A stretch of 64,000 nucleotides of DNA from Chrysomallon squamiferum (GCA_012295275.1 CM022669.1:810573-874572); one strand, 5' to 3'. Numbered from the stretch's first letter, positions 1 to 12,984 are shown. Notes: generated by a model from the letters alone, not told the origin. Numbers and translations: made by a program.

Positions 1-315
1 GTTTAGATTTGTTAAACGTTCTGGCAGCGTTTAGATACAACACAGTGTAAATGTATTTTAAAGAACGATAACCCATCTGGTGAACATTCGCAGACATTTG
101 TTTTCTAAATTTTAGTTGTTATTAAAATATTTACATTTTTAACATTTTCTTATGAATAAAATTTAATAATAATATCACTAACATTTATTTTTTGATCTAA
201 ATGTTTTATTGTTATTGTTGTTATTTGTCTAACGTATAACGTTTCAATACGGGTAATGTCTACATTCAAAACATTGCATTACTGTTTACAACAAGGAAAG
301 TTTAATCAACTGAAT
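1..315. other. AT-rich DNA, no gene seen
   Basis: No open frame with coding character. TTTATT at 184-189 reads AATAAA on the minus strand and is a possible polyadenylation signal for the minus-strand receptor gene to the right. That would put the neighbouring minisatellite in its 3' UTR. Confidence 0.4.
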
Positions 316-1005
316 TGTATACTATACATCCTAATACATTTACAGAAGTGTATACTATACATTTTCATACATTTACAGAAGCATATACTATACATCGTTA
401 TAAATTTACAGAAGCGTATACTATACATCCTAATACATTTATAGAAATGTATACTATGCAATCTAATACATTTACAGAAGCATATACTATACATCGTTAT
501 ACATTTACAGAAGCGTATACAGAAATGTATACTATGTATTCTAATACATTTACAGAAAGTTATTCTATACATCTTTATACTGTACAAGCTAATTCACTTA
601 CAGAAGTGTATACTGTACATCTTTATCCACTTACAGAAATGTATACTGTATATCTTTATACACTAACAGAAATGTATACTGTATATCTTTATACACTTAC
701 AGAAATGTATACTGTATATCTTTATACACTTACAGAAATGTATACTGTATATCTTTATACACTAACAGAAATGTATACTGTATATCTTTATACACTAACA
801 GAAATGTATACTGTATATCTTTATACACTTACAGAAATGTATACTGTATATCTTTATACACTTACAGAAATGTATACTGTATATCTTTATACACTACAGA
901 AATGTATACTGTATATCTTTATACACTTACAGAAGTGCATACTGTACATCCTATTACATTTACAGAAGCGTATGCTATACATCTTTATACACATACAAAC
1001 CACGT
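316..1005. repeat. 33-bp minisatellite, about 20 units
   Basis: Tandem units of about 33 bp contain TGTATACTGTATATC and TTTATACACTTACAG. The left half (316-630) is degenerate with some shortened units; the core (about 630-905) is nearly uniform. Because 33 is a multiple of three, a plus-strand frame stays open for 230 codons with an 11-residue period (EMYTVYLYTLT). This is best read as a by-product of the repeat. The array ends a few bases from the stop codon of the minus-strand receptor gene. Confidence 0.9.
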
Positions 1006-1012
1006 AAATGTT

Positions 1013-1969
1013 TTAGAAAATTTCATCGTTTGTATTAGCTTCAGTGACGACGTCCACCTCCTGCGACTTGCATCCAAATATTTCTCTAAACGCCTTCTTG
1101 AAGGAGCGATTTTTTATTCCATAAATAAAACAGTTGACGCCTGAACTGCAGACTCCGAGAAGGGAGACAATCCTGAGTCCTAACAAACTTGTAAGTTTAG
1201 GACTGAAAACGCTGATAAAGAGAAAAATGAGCTGAGGAATCCAGCAGAGCAGAGAGAAGAAGTAGACGGTGAGGACGAGAGTGGACTTGAGCGAGTCCTG
1301 CCGTCTGCGCGCCGTCTGGTCCTGGTTCCGGTCTCTCAGGCGCATCAGCACTTCCGCCGCCAGCACGCGCAGGAAGCAGACGAATCCTGCAAGTTGGACA
1401 ACAAATATGACAGACACCACAGCCCAGACGTAGTAAGCCGGCAGGATGTTGGTGTTGAAACATATTTTGCCTGGAGCCCACAGATCGATTCCGCAGAGGA
1501 TGGGCAGAGCCACGCACACTGCCGCAGCAAAGATGGCGGCACAGCAGACGAGGCTGCGCGTGACCGTCACGCTTGAGTGATAGTGGAAAGGAAACTGCAC
1601 CGCATAGAAACGTTCAACAGACAGAACAGACAGAAACAGCATGGCGCACATGACTGACAAATAGGAGATGAAAATGTTAATTAAACACGGAACGCGGTCC
1701 ATAAACAGGTACAAATAATTAGAGAAAACTATTTTTGTTGGCATGTAAATTCCTCCCATCATGAGATCTCCGACAGCAAGACCCACGATCATGACGTTAC
1801 TGGGAGACCTCAGCCACTTGAACCTGCACACCGCAGAAATAATGAGAATGTTTCCACACACGATCACCGGAACGACTGCGACTTCAAACACAAGTATCGT
1901 GTTTCTGGTCGTCCGCTTGGCTTCATCCACCTCTGCTGTGTCAGACAGACCTGAACTGTTGTTAGACAT
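1013..1969 (-). CDS. Orphan class A (rhodopsin-family) GPCR, single coding exon
   Basis: A 318-residue seven-helix receptor of the plasma membrane, expected to couple an unknown extracellular ligand to G proteins. The N-terminus has NNSS glycosylation sequons (residues 3-6). TM1 carries GN at 39-40, TM2 has LAVGD with Asp68, and Cys95 precedes TM3 for the usual disulphide to extracellular loop 2. The TM3 end reads E-R-F (119-121) instead of D-R-Y, TM6 has CWIP, and TM7 reads NCFIY where NPxxY is usual. A basic short tail follows. It shares most of its core with the two receptors at 12985-16432 (for example QFPFHYH, TNILPAYYVW and QLAGF), so it is a divergent paralog in inverted orientation. 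The start is the first ATG of the open frame. A possible 3' splice site (TTACCTCAAG) lies just upstream of it, matching the leader arrangement of the paralogs. The ligand is not recognisable; an amine, peptide or chemosensory role is possible. Confidence 0.94.
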   Translation of the reverse strand: MSNNSSGLSDTAEVDEAKRTTRNTILVFEVAVVPVIVCGNILIISAVCRFKWLRSPSNVMIVGLAVGDLMMGGIYMPTKIVFSNYLYLFMDRVPCLINIFISYLSVMCAMLFLSVLSVERFYAVQFPFHYHSSVTVTRSLVCCAAIFAAAVCVALPILCGIDLWAPGKICFNTNILPAYYVWAVVSVIFVVQLAGFVCFLRVLAAEVLMRLRDRNQDQTARRRQDSLKSTLVLTVYFFSLLCWIPQLIFLFISVFSPKLTSLLGLRIVSLLGVCSSGVNCFIYGIKNRSFKKAFREIFGCKSQEVDVVTEANTNDEIF

Positions 1970-3132
1970 TTTGCTTCACGTCGTTTTCTTGAGGTAACTA
2001 AAACAAACGACATTAAAAAACTTACAGTCTTTACCTCAAACTGATCACAAAGTTTGTAGCCGGTTCATGAATAATCTATATTTTATTTATTGTCACAGAC
2101 CTTTTTAGAGGCCATTTGTAATTAATTTAATATTAACTATAACAAAGACCCGTCTTTTTCCTGAGATGCTGCAAAGAGAAAAATTAGAAACGAACCTTCA
2201 CTGGCTCAGACTGATGACAGTATATTATAAATCCATATTTTATTTATTGTCATAGACATTTATTTATAATTAAATGTAACAAAGCCCCGCTGCCAAACAT
2301 GGACAACAAAGACATTCTGTATTGGAAACAAAGACTTGTCAAAGGACACTCAGAGAGTAAAATAATAAGTTTTATAATTTTATAAAAGATTAAAGGAATT
2401 ATTTCTACACTTTTATTTCTCATTTCAGATGAAAAATTAAAAAAAAAAAAAAAAAGTCGCTGAAAGATGAAGAGATATTGATTCTTTAGAAAACAAATAA
2501 CTATCATATCTTTGGTTCTCCAAATAAGTTTTCATTTACTAATTTGTTTAATGAGAAAAATATGTTTATGTTAAACAAATATGTTTATGTTAAACAGATT
2601 TTATCTGTGGACAAGAACAGCGTGAGAGACAGCGTCAATCAACGTTTCTACGACACAGTGAAAAATTCGCATAAATTTCAAATCTTTGCTGGATTTTAAC
2701 AAAATAAATTTTGTAAAAAAACATTGATAACATTTTTAAATTTAATTCATTTAATTCATTTAATTAATTAATTAATTAATTAATTTTATTCATTCATTTA
2801 TTTATATATGAACGTACGTACGTGTATATGCATGTATGTATGTATATGTGTATGGATATATGTCTGTATATGTGTGTGTGTATGTTTCTAGGTATGTATG
2901 TATTTATTTGTTTATTTTTTTATTTATTTGTTTATTTATTTCTTAATTTCTCTGCATACATAATAAAATAAAAATCTTTGTAAATATAAATATGTTTTAA
3001 TGTCGATTTATTAATTTTCCATACGTCAACTGTACTTTAAATTGAACATATTCCATTTCCCCGTGACTTTCTTAAACAGCAACTGAAACTGGATGATAAA
3101 ACAGTGTGTGTACTTAGTTCAATGGCTGGCAA
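1970..3132. other. AT-rich intergenic DNA, no gene seen
   Basis: Upstream side of the minus-strand receptor gene. It contains poly(A) at about 2440-2454, a TTAA run near 2757-2790 and TGTATG-rich microsatellite at 2815-2900. No coding-like frame was found. Confidence 0.5.
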
Positions 3133-3326
3133 ACTGAAGTGACTATTTCACAACGCTGTTACTGTATTTAACAAAGGAACGTCCACGTGGTCAGACTGAA
3201 GTGTCTATTTCACAACGCTGTTACTGTATTTAACACAAGAACGTCCACGTGGTCAGATTGAAGTGACTATTTCACAACGCTGTTACTGTATTTAACAAAG
3301 GAACGTCCACGTGGTCAGACTGAAGT
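3133..3326. repeat. 62-bp tandem repeat, three copies
   Basis: Three direct copies start at 3133, 3195 and 3257, with a truncated fourth at 3319. They differ at only a few bases. Each carries GTCCACGTGGTC, an inverted repeat centred on the E-box-like hexamer CACGTG. Confidence 0.93.
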
Positions 3327-4449
3327 AAAAACAGAGTGACACAAACAAACTTACCTGCCGTGGATGAATGGACTTGTTAGTAAATTAACTTCTGTCGTGT
3401 GGAATATTTTAAAACAGAAAGAGCAGCTCTGCAGACAACTTCCATGAGTAAATAACTGAAATAAATCACACCCCACCCCGCCATGAAACTTGTTGTTTAA
3501 TAATATAAAGATATAAAAAATTGTCCATTAGTGTTATTAGAATAAAATAAATTAATGCAGAGATTAGATAAGTGTAGAATCAACAAAATTATTTTGTTCG
3601 TATGCTTGAACATAGAATTTTGATGTCATCACATTAAATGAATTGATGTTAGAACTTACCTTTTAACAATCATCACGTGCAAATTTACCTTTATTAGATA
3701 TCAATGTTTTTAGATAACGGTGCATTCACAACAAACACACACACATACACATACACACACATACACACATACACACACACACACACTAAGCATTCTTTCA
3801 TAAGTACCAAAAACACAAAACGCAACCAGCATACAAAACATATACATGTACATAGACCTCACACGTGCATACACACATATATCCACACGCATACATTCAC
3901 ACACATACACACATAAACAAACATATCAGTACAAACACCATAATTCATGAATATCATATTACAAACATATATACACACACATACATACACACATATATAA
4001 ATATAAATAATTAAATACGTACGTTTGCGAGTAGTTCTGTGTGTGCATGTGTATAAAATCCACGACAAACTAAACAAGAGATAATAAAAATCAGACTGAA
4101 ATGGTAAAATTACTAATACTCTTTAGTTAACAGATTTTATTTTCTTAAATTTCGTTTCTAATACGAAATTTCATTCCATTCCTGCGTTTCAATTAACTGA
4201 TTATTATGTCTGTCTTCAGTTTAATAACGCTAATGGCAGTTCAAAAAAAACGGCGAACAAAACAAAAACGTTTATGTCATTTTTTGATAAACATTATTAA
4301 AATTAATCCATTTGTTGTGAACTCTGTTTAAACGACTTACTTATATATCTGTGCTGAAAGTCACGTTTGAAGGTTTTGTTGCAGTCGACGGAGAGATGCA
4401 TGGATAGATAAATAAGTAGATAGACAGAGAGATAGAAAGATAGAGAACA
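3327..4449. other. AT-rich DNA with CA microsatellites
   Basis: ACAC/ACAT microsatellite at 3735-3787 and interrupted CACATA runs at 3850-4000. The rest is AT-rich with no coding-like frame. Confidence 0.6.
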
Positions 4450-5240
<791 letters not shown>

Positions 5241-5375
5241 TCTTCATTATCATCATCATCAGTATCATTATCAACATCAATAATTATTATTAATGTTGTT
5301 TCTCTTATTATTATTGGTTCTGTCCTGGTTATTGTTGCTGTCGCTGCTACTGTTTTTATTTTTCTTCTGTTAACG

Positions 5376-5414
<39 letters not shown>

Positions 5415-5955
5415 AAAGTCACTGCGAATATCCGCATGTTCTGCGAAGACATTATCATTAACTAAGATTTGTTTCTGATCCACAGCGAATGTTCTAGAGC
5501 AAGCACATTAACTGATCCTGTACTGGAAGGTGCAGTTTGATACAAACTTCTAACGGAAGAAAAGAAAGAAGATGAAATAGTAGTCACACATGAATGGAAA
5601 TGACTGATGTTTACTGATAGAGCTGTGAATATGAAAAGAAACGAAAAAAAAAAAAAAAAAATAAAAAAAGTAAAGAACAACAACAACAAAAAATTAAAAC
5701 GAAAAACCAAACAAAAAGAAACACACAAAACAAAAAAGAAACAGAAAAAAAAAAAGACATCGACAAAGAAACACGTTTGTAATGAAAGCTTTCCTGGCCT
5801 GACGTGCGAAACTCTGAGAGCTGGATAACGAAGTAGATGACTGATCTACCAGCTAGAAAACCCAGCAGCAAGAAATATTATAATAAAAACTATTTCTGTT
5901 TGGTAAGTAGTATCACTATACGCACACATATTCATATATGCAGGAAACACACACA
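5241..5955. other. Low-complexity A-rich DNA, no gene seen
   Basis: ATT/ATC-rich sequence, a 37-base poly(A) run at 5376-5412, then AAAC/AAAG-rich sequence at 5638-5760 and a short CA run at 5947-5965. Open frames here are compositional. Confidence 0.6.
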
Positions 5956-6795
5956 CACACACACATTACTTTGTCTTTTATTATATTACACTATTTAGTA
6001 CTGTAGGTATTGCTCTGTGTGGTACTCTTTGTATTTTGTTGTCTGATATATTCCATTACATTGTGTTGTGTAGTATTGTGTTGTAAGTGTATTGTATTAT
6101 GTTGTATGGTTCTGTATTTTGTTGTATTATATTATGTAGTTTGTTGTATTTGTACTGTGTAGCATTGTGTTGTAATGTGTTGTATTATGTTGTATGGTGT
6201 TGTATTTTGTTGTATTGTATTGTGTATCAATGTGTTGTAATGTGTTGTACGGTGCTGTATATTCTTGAACTGTATTACACTGTGTTGTAATATGTTGTAT
6301 TATGTTGCATGATGCTGTATTTTGTTGTATTATATTGTGTAGCATTGTGTTTAATGTGTTATATTATGTTGTATGATGCTGTATTTTGTTGTACTGTATT
6401 GTGTAGTACTGTGTTGTATTATGTTGTAATGTGTTGTATTGTGTTGTATGATGCTGTATTGTATGGTGCTGTATTTTTGTTGAAACTGTTGTTCTATGTT
6501 TGTATTGTGTTGCATTATGTTGTTGTAATTTGTTGTATTTAATGTTGTATGATGCTGATGCTGTATTTTGTTGTATTGTATTGTGTAGTATTGTTGTATT
6601 ATGTTGTGTGTTTTATTATGTTGTATGGTGCTGTATTTTGTTGTATTGTATTGTAGTATTGTGTTACTGTCTCGTACTGTGTTGTAATGTCTTATATTGT
6701 GATCTAGTTCATTGTATGTGTTGTGTTATTTCTTGTATTGTGTTATATTATGCTGTTTTGCGTTGTGTTATGTTATATTGTACTGTGTTGAACTG
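5956..6795. repeat. Degenerate TGTTGTATT-type repeat
   Basis: About 0.8 kb built from variants of GTATT, GTGTTGTA and TATGTTGTATG, with larger quasi-units near 50 bp (TATGGTGCTGTATTTTG and neighbours). Both strands show long open frames only because the repeat lacks stops. Confidence 0.85.
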
Positions 6796-7002
6796 TGTTA
6801 ATTATAACTTGAAGTGCATGTGCTCACATTAGACATCCGGTTCACTGTTATGATAATCAATAATACTTTTCCATATATCAGTCTTTAAAATGATCTGGTA
6901 TGTATATTAGTGAGGATAGTGAACTGTAAAAATATATTTAAAATGTAATTTATTGTACAATAAAATTATTTATATATTTAATAGTAATATGTACAGGTAA
7001 GT

Positions 7003-7390
7003 ATGAATAATGTTATGCAAGACTATCGTATAAGAGCATCAGCAACTGTATTAGTTGTAGTTGTTGTTGTAGTGGTCGTCGTTTTACTAATAGCAATATT
7101 AGTAGTTCTAATAATAGTAACAGTAATAATAGTAATAGTAATAGATAATTGTAGCAGTTGGATAATAGCAATTGTTGTAGTAGTTGTTGTGATGTAGTCG
7201 TTGACGTCGTGATTGTAGTAATGGAAGTAGAAGTATTATTAGTGGTCATGGAAGTTATATTAATAGTGATAGTAATGTTGTTGTGGTTGTAGTAGTCGTA
7301 GTAGAATCAGTATTAGTAGTAGTAGTAGTAATAGTACTTGTTGTAGTATCAGTAGAATTAGTAATAGCAGTAGTAAAAAAGTAGTGTTGT
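7003..7390. repeat. Degenerate GTA/GTT trinucleotide repeat
   Basis: Imperfect runs of GTA, GTT and ATA triplets. The Val/Ile-rich and Leu/Gln-rich open frames here are repeat artefacts. Confidence 0.85.
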
Positions 7391-7487
7391 CGTTGTAATT
7401 TTTATTGTACTATGAAAAGTTTTGTTTTTGTTATTCAAATAAGATATGACACAAAGAAATCGCACAACTAGTCAAAGGATCTGATCG

Positions 7488-7625
7488 CGTAGACTGGTCA
7501 CGTTGGCTGGTCACATAGACTGGTCACGTGGACTGGTCACGCTGACTGGTCACGTAGACTGGTCACTTGGACTGGTCACGTAGACTGGTTACGTTGGTCA
7601 CTTCTGGTCAGTAGACTGGTCATGT
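7488..7625. repeat. 17-bp tandem repeat (GACTGGTCACGT)
   Basis: About eight imperfect copies of a 16-17-bp unit containing ACTGGTCACGT, with the variants GGTCACTT, GGTCACAT and GGTTACGT. Many copies carry a CACGT core. Confidence 0.88.
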
Positions 7626-7686
7626 CGCTGTTGTTCTGGGTAATCTGGTCACGTGACTGGTCAAACATCAGATGTTGTTTTCTGGT

Positions 7687-7704
7687 AATCGTGTGTGGAA
7701 ACAT
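7687..7704 (+). other. 18-nt identity with receptor TM1 codons
   Basis: This stretch is identical to positions 13089-13106, the codons for the I-V-C-G-N motif of TM1 in the tandem receptors. The surrounding frame (about 7622-7840) is open but does not otherwise resemble the receptors. It may be a relic of a lost receptor copy or chance. Confidence 0.3.
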
Positions 7705-8383
7705 CAGAGTTGTTTGTGTAGATTCCAGTCACTCGGCTTGTTTACCTCATTGCCAGTGTTTTCACCTTACAACAGTGTCTACATCCAGCAGTCGTGTCTA
7801 CATCCAGCCCCGGAATCAACGTCTTTATTTATTAAATTAATATTCGCACTTTTATAAAAGCTTTCAGACAACTGTGTAGCTGCAGAAAACAGGCTCCGTA
7901 AACAGTCAGGCTATACAAGGTAAATCAATAATAATAAATTACTTATGACAAAATTGTAGATAAAAGTAACTGAAAAGAGAAAACAAGAGGAGTGACATAC
8001 TACAATAAAGAAAAAAGGCATTTCTTAATTTTATCTTCACACTGTTATAACTGTCTGTCAACGTTTGTGTATAAAACATGTTGACAGATTCAAATTTTAA
8101 GTGTTAGACGTTTCAGTTGTTTGCATTTTTAGAAATAGAAATTTGTTCCGAGATATTTTCTTTTTCTTCTTCTTTTTTTTACCTTTTATTATTTATATTT
8201 TATCTCGGAATATTTGAATATTTTAAACTTTCTTTAATAACTGTTTTCCTTTAGCTGAATTTATCAAAGGTTTTTTTTTTTTTTTTTTCTCTGTTTTTTC
8301 TCATTTTGTTTTCGTCTTACCTCTTGTATTTCAGGCAAATATTTATTTAAATCAGTGAAGTGCTGTAAACAGTGGATAAAACT
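7705..8383. other. AT-rich DNA, no gene seen
   Basis: No supported feature apart from T-rich runs near 8160-8290. Confidence 0.5.
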
Positions 8384-8472
8384 AAAAATATCACATCAAA
8401 ACTAAACACTGTTAAAGCTTAACAAATTAAAAATATCACATCAAAACTAAACACTGTTAAAGCTTAACAAAC
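8384..8472. repeat. 45-bp direct duplication
   Basis: Two adjacent, essentially identical 45-bp copies containing ATCACATCAAAACTAAACAC. Confidence 0.9.
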
Positions 8473-9397
8473 AGTTTACACTGAGAATTTCCAGAAGAAT
8501 AACACAAACAGTTTTTTCATTGTGTGACGTTGTTGATGAATTACTACAGACGATGACGATAATGATTAGGATGCTGAAGATAATTAAAATGACAATGATG
8601 ATGGTATATAGTGATTTGTGGTGATAATTATGATAATTATTATGATGCTGATGATAATTAATATAATGATGATGATGATAAAGGTAACGATGATGACGAT
8701 AGTATAATGATAATAGTTGTGAATTTGCAGAAGATGACTGGTAGTTATAATGACGATGTACAATGGTGAAATATTTAATCTCAAACGTTGTATACTGTTA
8801 CACGGTACGTTGTAACGTTCAGTTATAAATTCCTGTTATGCTAGTTTGTGCAGTTTCTTACACTGTTAATATCTGCTTTTTCTGAGAGCTAACAAAGTCG
8901 ACCGGAAAATCAGAAAAATATTACAGTTTTATCTTCCTTCTTATTACCGTTTTCTATTCCATACTAATTGTCCTTCATATATTCTTATATCAATTACTTA
9001 TAAACTTTATATGGCTTCGGTTTTCTAAATCACACATTATATATATATAATAAGAAAGAAATTTAGATTAGTAAAAGTAAATGTGGACACTGTTGTACTG
9101 TAGACAATGATTAAAACATAAAAGCTGATACAATAATTTGCAGACATGTTTGATGTTTTATTTTCGGTCTGGTTTTCATTACCAGTGTATATACTGTTAT
9201 GAATTTAGACTGTTTTGCATTAACAAGGTAAATGAGTTATTTCAGTGAACTATTTCAGTTTTAAAACATCTGTCCTGATACAGGAACACAAACGCGAGTC
9301 TCCTGCTGGACTCAGTAAACTTCTTACTTTGATGTCTCAGCTCTCTGTCTTCACACAAAATTCTTACAGACAACCCTCAAGTAGTTATATTTATTTC
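8473..9397. other. AT-rich DNA with GAT-rich patch, no gene seen
   Basis: GAT/GAC-rich low-complexity DNA at 8545-8710, then unique AT-rich sequence. No coding-like frame. Confidence 0.5.
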
Positions 9398-9456
9398 TAA
9401 CACTACTACTACTATTACTACTACTACTACTACTACTAGTACTACTAGTACTGCAG

Positions 9457-9487
<31 letters not shown>

Positions 9488-9790
9488 CACTGCTACTGCT
9501 ATCATCACCACTACTACTACTAATATCACTACTACATCTTTTGTTACTACTGCTACTACCACCACCACCACTACTACTACTAAAACCACTACTACTTCTA
9601 CTACTAATACCACTACTACATCTTCTGATAATACGACTATTATACTACTATAACTACTACTACTGTTATTATTAGTATTATTACTACTACAAGAACTACT
9701 ACTACTATTACTACTACTACATTAACTACTATTACTACTCTTACTACTGCTACTACTACTACTACTACTATATCTACTACTACTACTATG
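9398..9790. repeat. (CTA)n-type trinucleotide repeat
   Basis: About 390 bp of imperfect CTA/ACT triplets with ACC and ATT interruptions. The Val-rich minus-strand frame is an artefact of it. Confidence 0.95.
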
Positions 9791-10059
9791 TACAAACTAA
9801 TTTGACGGAGGTTTTAAGTTCACTGATTCTGTAAACAATCACTGAATTACTTCGAAATGAGTAAAAAGCAGTTTTCAGATTCCGAATCGATAAACAATTT
9901 TCTTGATTTAGTTCTCAAAGCCGCGGCACAGACAAAGAAACTAATTAAACCTTTATAAACATTTTCTTTCTCACACATAATTACAAACAGTACTTCTAAG
10001 ATTGCCAAATTCTTAGTTTGTTAAAAAAGAATGTTTTCTGTTGAAGTGCGACTAATAAC
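9791..10059. other. Unique AT-rich DNA between triplet repeats
   Basis: No feature seen. Confidence 0.45.
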
Positions 10060-10248
10060 AACTTCATACTGCTGTTACTACTGTTACTGCTACTACAACT
10101 AAAATAGCTATACTACTACTACTACTACCACTACTACTACTAGTACTACTACTCCTACTACTAATACTACTGAAGCTACTACTACTACTATTTCTGCTAC
10201 TAAAATTACTACAGCTAATGATATTGACACTACTACTACTACTACAAC

Positions 10249-10281
<33 letters not shown>

Positions 10282-10400
10282 AATTAATAATAATAATAAT
10301 AATAATAATGATGATGATGTTGATGATGATGATAATAATAATAATAATGATGATGATGATGATGATGATGATAATAATAATAATAATAATAATAGTATGT
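10060..10400. repeat. CTA, AAT and GAT triplet repeats
   Basis: Imperfect CTA triplets (10070-10245) pass into AAT and GAT runs (10246-10396). Confidence 0.93.
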
Positions 10401-10985
10401 ACTATACGTCGATTCCACGAAGGTCATATTCTAACCTGTCTGACTGCTTTTTTATTTTTAAACAAATGTTTTAATTAGTCGTTGTTGTAGAAGCAGATAC
10501 AGAAGTATTTGTTGTAGGAAATAAATGCAGTCTAATTTTTTTTCGGAAAATGAAACAAAAACAAAAATAACAGAGGCCAGTAACAATGCCACAAATGATC
10601 AATAAACTGTTCAAGTATTGGATATTCTATTTCTTAACCGAGCACTGCAAATAAGTTCTACTTTCCTTGCTTTTAAACATTTTTTTCGGTAACTTCCGTG
10701 AAATTCCGCCTACTTATCGATATTGAATGAAAGCCGATGTCAAAAAATGAAAGAAGACTTTGATGAGATTCCGCCAGTGATTGTAATTACCAACCAAAGC
10801 AAGAAACATCACGTGTACAGGATCAGTTGTTTAAGTACAACAAACACAATCAAACCATCAAACACGAATTGAAAAAATATAATAATAATAAAAAAAAAAA
10901 AAAAAAAAAGTGAAAGAAAAAAGTGAAAGAAAAAAAGAAAGAAAGGACAAATCTTTAAATAAAATAAATGTTTTAGTTCTAACAT
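10401..10985. other. AT-rich DNA, no gene seen
   Basis: Unique AT-rich DNA with an A-rich tract at 10870-10945. Confidence 0.45.
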
Positions 10986-10989
10986 AAAA

Positions 10990-11093
10990 CATGCGCATCA
11001 GACTAACGTCACCATGGAAACTGTTGTCACTGGGTGCGGACATTTGAGACGAGAGTGGACATGACACGTGCAGTTCTGTGAACGTCGCTTGAA
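10990..11093 (+). other. Candidate noncoding leader exon of the receptor gene
   Basis: A GC-richer island ends in a strong donor (GAA then GTAAGA at 11094). Both tandem receptors have a 3' splice site just before the ATG (AG at 12976-12977), so a 5' leader exon must lie upstream. This is the best candidate I see. It lies outside the duplicated unit, so the second receptor copy would lack its own version. Start and promoter are undefined. Confidence 0.25.
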
Positions 11094-11099
11094 GTAAGA

Positions 11100-12405
11100 A
11101 TCTTTTTCTTATTGATTTCTACAAAACGTAAGTTTTTTTTCTCTCCTTTATTAAACTGCTATAACGGATTTTTAAATTTATTTTCTTCGTTTCAAACTGA
11201 ACATTCCAGACGTTTTTAAAATAAAATAAGAAATTAACATTAACACTCACAAAGTTTTCATGTAGGTACAACCTAAAAGTGACTGACAAGGTTAAGATTT
11301 TCAGATAATTATTTTTTTTTTTCTTTTTTCAAAAAGTTCAGACTGACATAAACTGTTGAAACATAATTAAAAAAATATTTCAAGATTTGTTTCTAAACGA
11401 CAACAACAGCAACGGCACAGAAACAGCAATAACAACAACAACAGAAATAATAATAATAACAATAACGACAAAAATACAAGTAATAGTGAAATGATAAGAA
11501 GAAAAAAAGAAAAAAAAAACGAATTGCGAAAGACAGAAAGAAAGAAAGAATGAGAAACAGACAGAGTGAGGGAGAACGAGAGACGTACACTTTTCATTTA
11601 ATTAGACACAGAACAGACAACTGATAACAACGATTATTACAGCTGGACGATGTTCCACATTTCACGAAATTAATCTTCTTTTTATGTACATCTTCAATAT
11701 GTGCAAACATAAGCAGGTGCACACACCCACGTACCCCCACCAATCAGGCACATATACCCCCTCCACACACACACACATGTAATTTCATAAACTCCACTCT
11801 AAGAATGATTTAAAAAAAAAAAAAAAAAAAATACTTATAAAGAGAAAAATATCTATCAATCACTTTTTCTTGTTTAAATCTGTCATATAACTGATTTATG
11901 AGAGAGATGCACGCAAAGATATTGTCGTAGTTTATCATACTGTTTTTTTTAGTCCATTGTTTTAAAATGCAAACACAATGAAACCACTCGCTGGGTTTGA
12001 GTTGTGTGCAGTTGTTTTATAACACAAAGCACAGACAGTGCAGGGTTTTCACTTTTTTAAATTTCACTCAAAAACCTGTGACAATACATGACAAAACGTT
12101 TTGACGAAGTTTTCACGTCTCATAAAACGGAAAAAAAAGATAACTCGTGTTGTGCAAAGAATCAGGTACGTTTGACGTAATTTATAATACACAAACAAAG
12201 AATAAATAAGTAAATAAGTAAGTAAGAAGGTAAGTAAGTAAGTAAGTAAATAAATAAATAGTATTGTTTGTTGTGTATGATTCAATTTTAATGTGTTAGC
12301 CCCAAAAGAAAAAGTAAATGTGCATTGTAATTTGACATTAATGATTTTTATAAAAAATCAGAATCAAAATATAAATAAATAAAAAAAAGTATTTGTATTC
12401 CTATA

Positions 12406-12406
<1 letters not shown>
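11100..12406. other. AT-rich low-complexity DNA, no gene seen
   Basis: CAA/AAC-rich sequence at 11398-11470, a GAAA-rich patch at 11500-11580, CA runs near 11720-11780, poly(A) at 11812-11831 and TAAG/TAAA repeats at 12200-12260. This would be intronic if the leader exon at 10990 is real. Confidence 0.5.
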
Positions 12407-12446
<40 letters not shown>

Positions 12447-12648
12447 CAATAATAATAATAATAATAATAGACAATAAAACTTTGTAAAATAATTAATTTA
12501 GTGAGATTTTTCTCCTTTTTTTAATTTAAAATCAACTAATTCTTAGAAATGTTCTCTGAAAATAAAATGTATAACTACGCCAATAAACAACAGAGAAAGA
12601 AACAATACAAGATTTAATAATAAGAACAACAACAACAATAATAAAGTA

Positions 12649-12687
<39 letters not shown>

Positions 12688-12690
12688 GTA

Positions 12691-12750
<60 letters not shown>

Positions 12751-12965
12751 GATAATAATAATAATAATAATAATAAAATCAACTAATAATAATAAAATGT
12801 ATAATAATAACAGTAAAATAAGAAAACTATTATATATAAAGTTTAATGGACAGATAAAAAGTTAAACTGACTGATTTTACATGTAGGTGTTAAAAAGAGA
12901 TTTAAGATATCAGACATTACTAAGTAACATTTACTGATTTAAGTGTCACGTGATTTGTTCACGTG

Positions 12966-12977
12966 TTTGTTTTACAG
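12966..12977 (+). other. 3' splice site before receptor start codon (copy 1)
   Basis: A pyrimidine-rich TTTGTTTTACAG ends at 12977, seven bases before the ATG at 12985. It argues that translation starts at 12985, not at the in-frame upstream ATG at 12943, which would be intronic. Confidence 0.7.
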
Positions 12978-12984
12978 TGTGAAG

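Noticed and set aside
315-1007. 230-codon protein with an 11-residue repeat
   Set aside because: Follows from a 33-bp minisatellite without stops; no start context, splice site or nonrepeat domain.
12943-12984. Upstream ATG adding 14 residues to the receptor proteins
   Set aside because: A clear 3' splice site lies between this ATG and the one at 12985, so the upstream codons would be intronic; the same holds at 15455.
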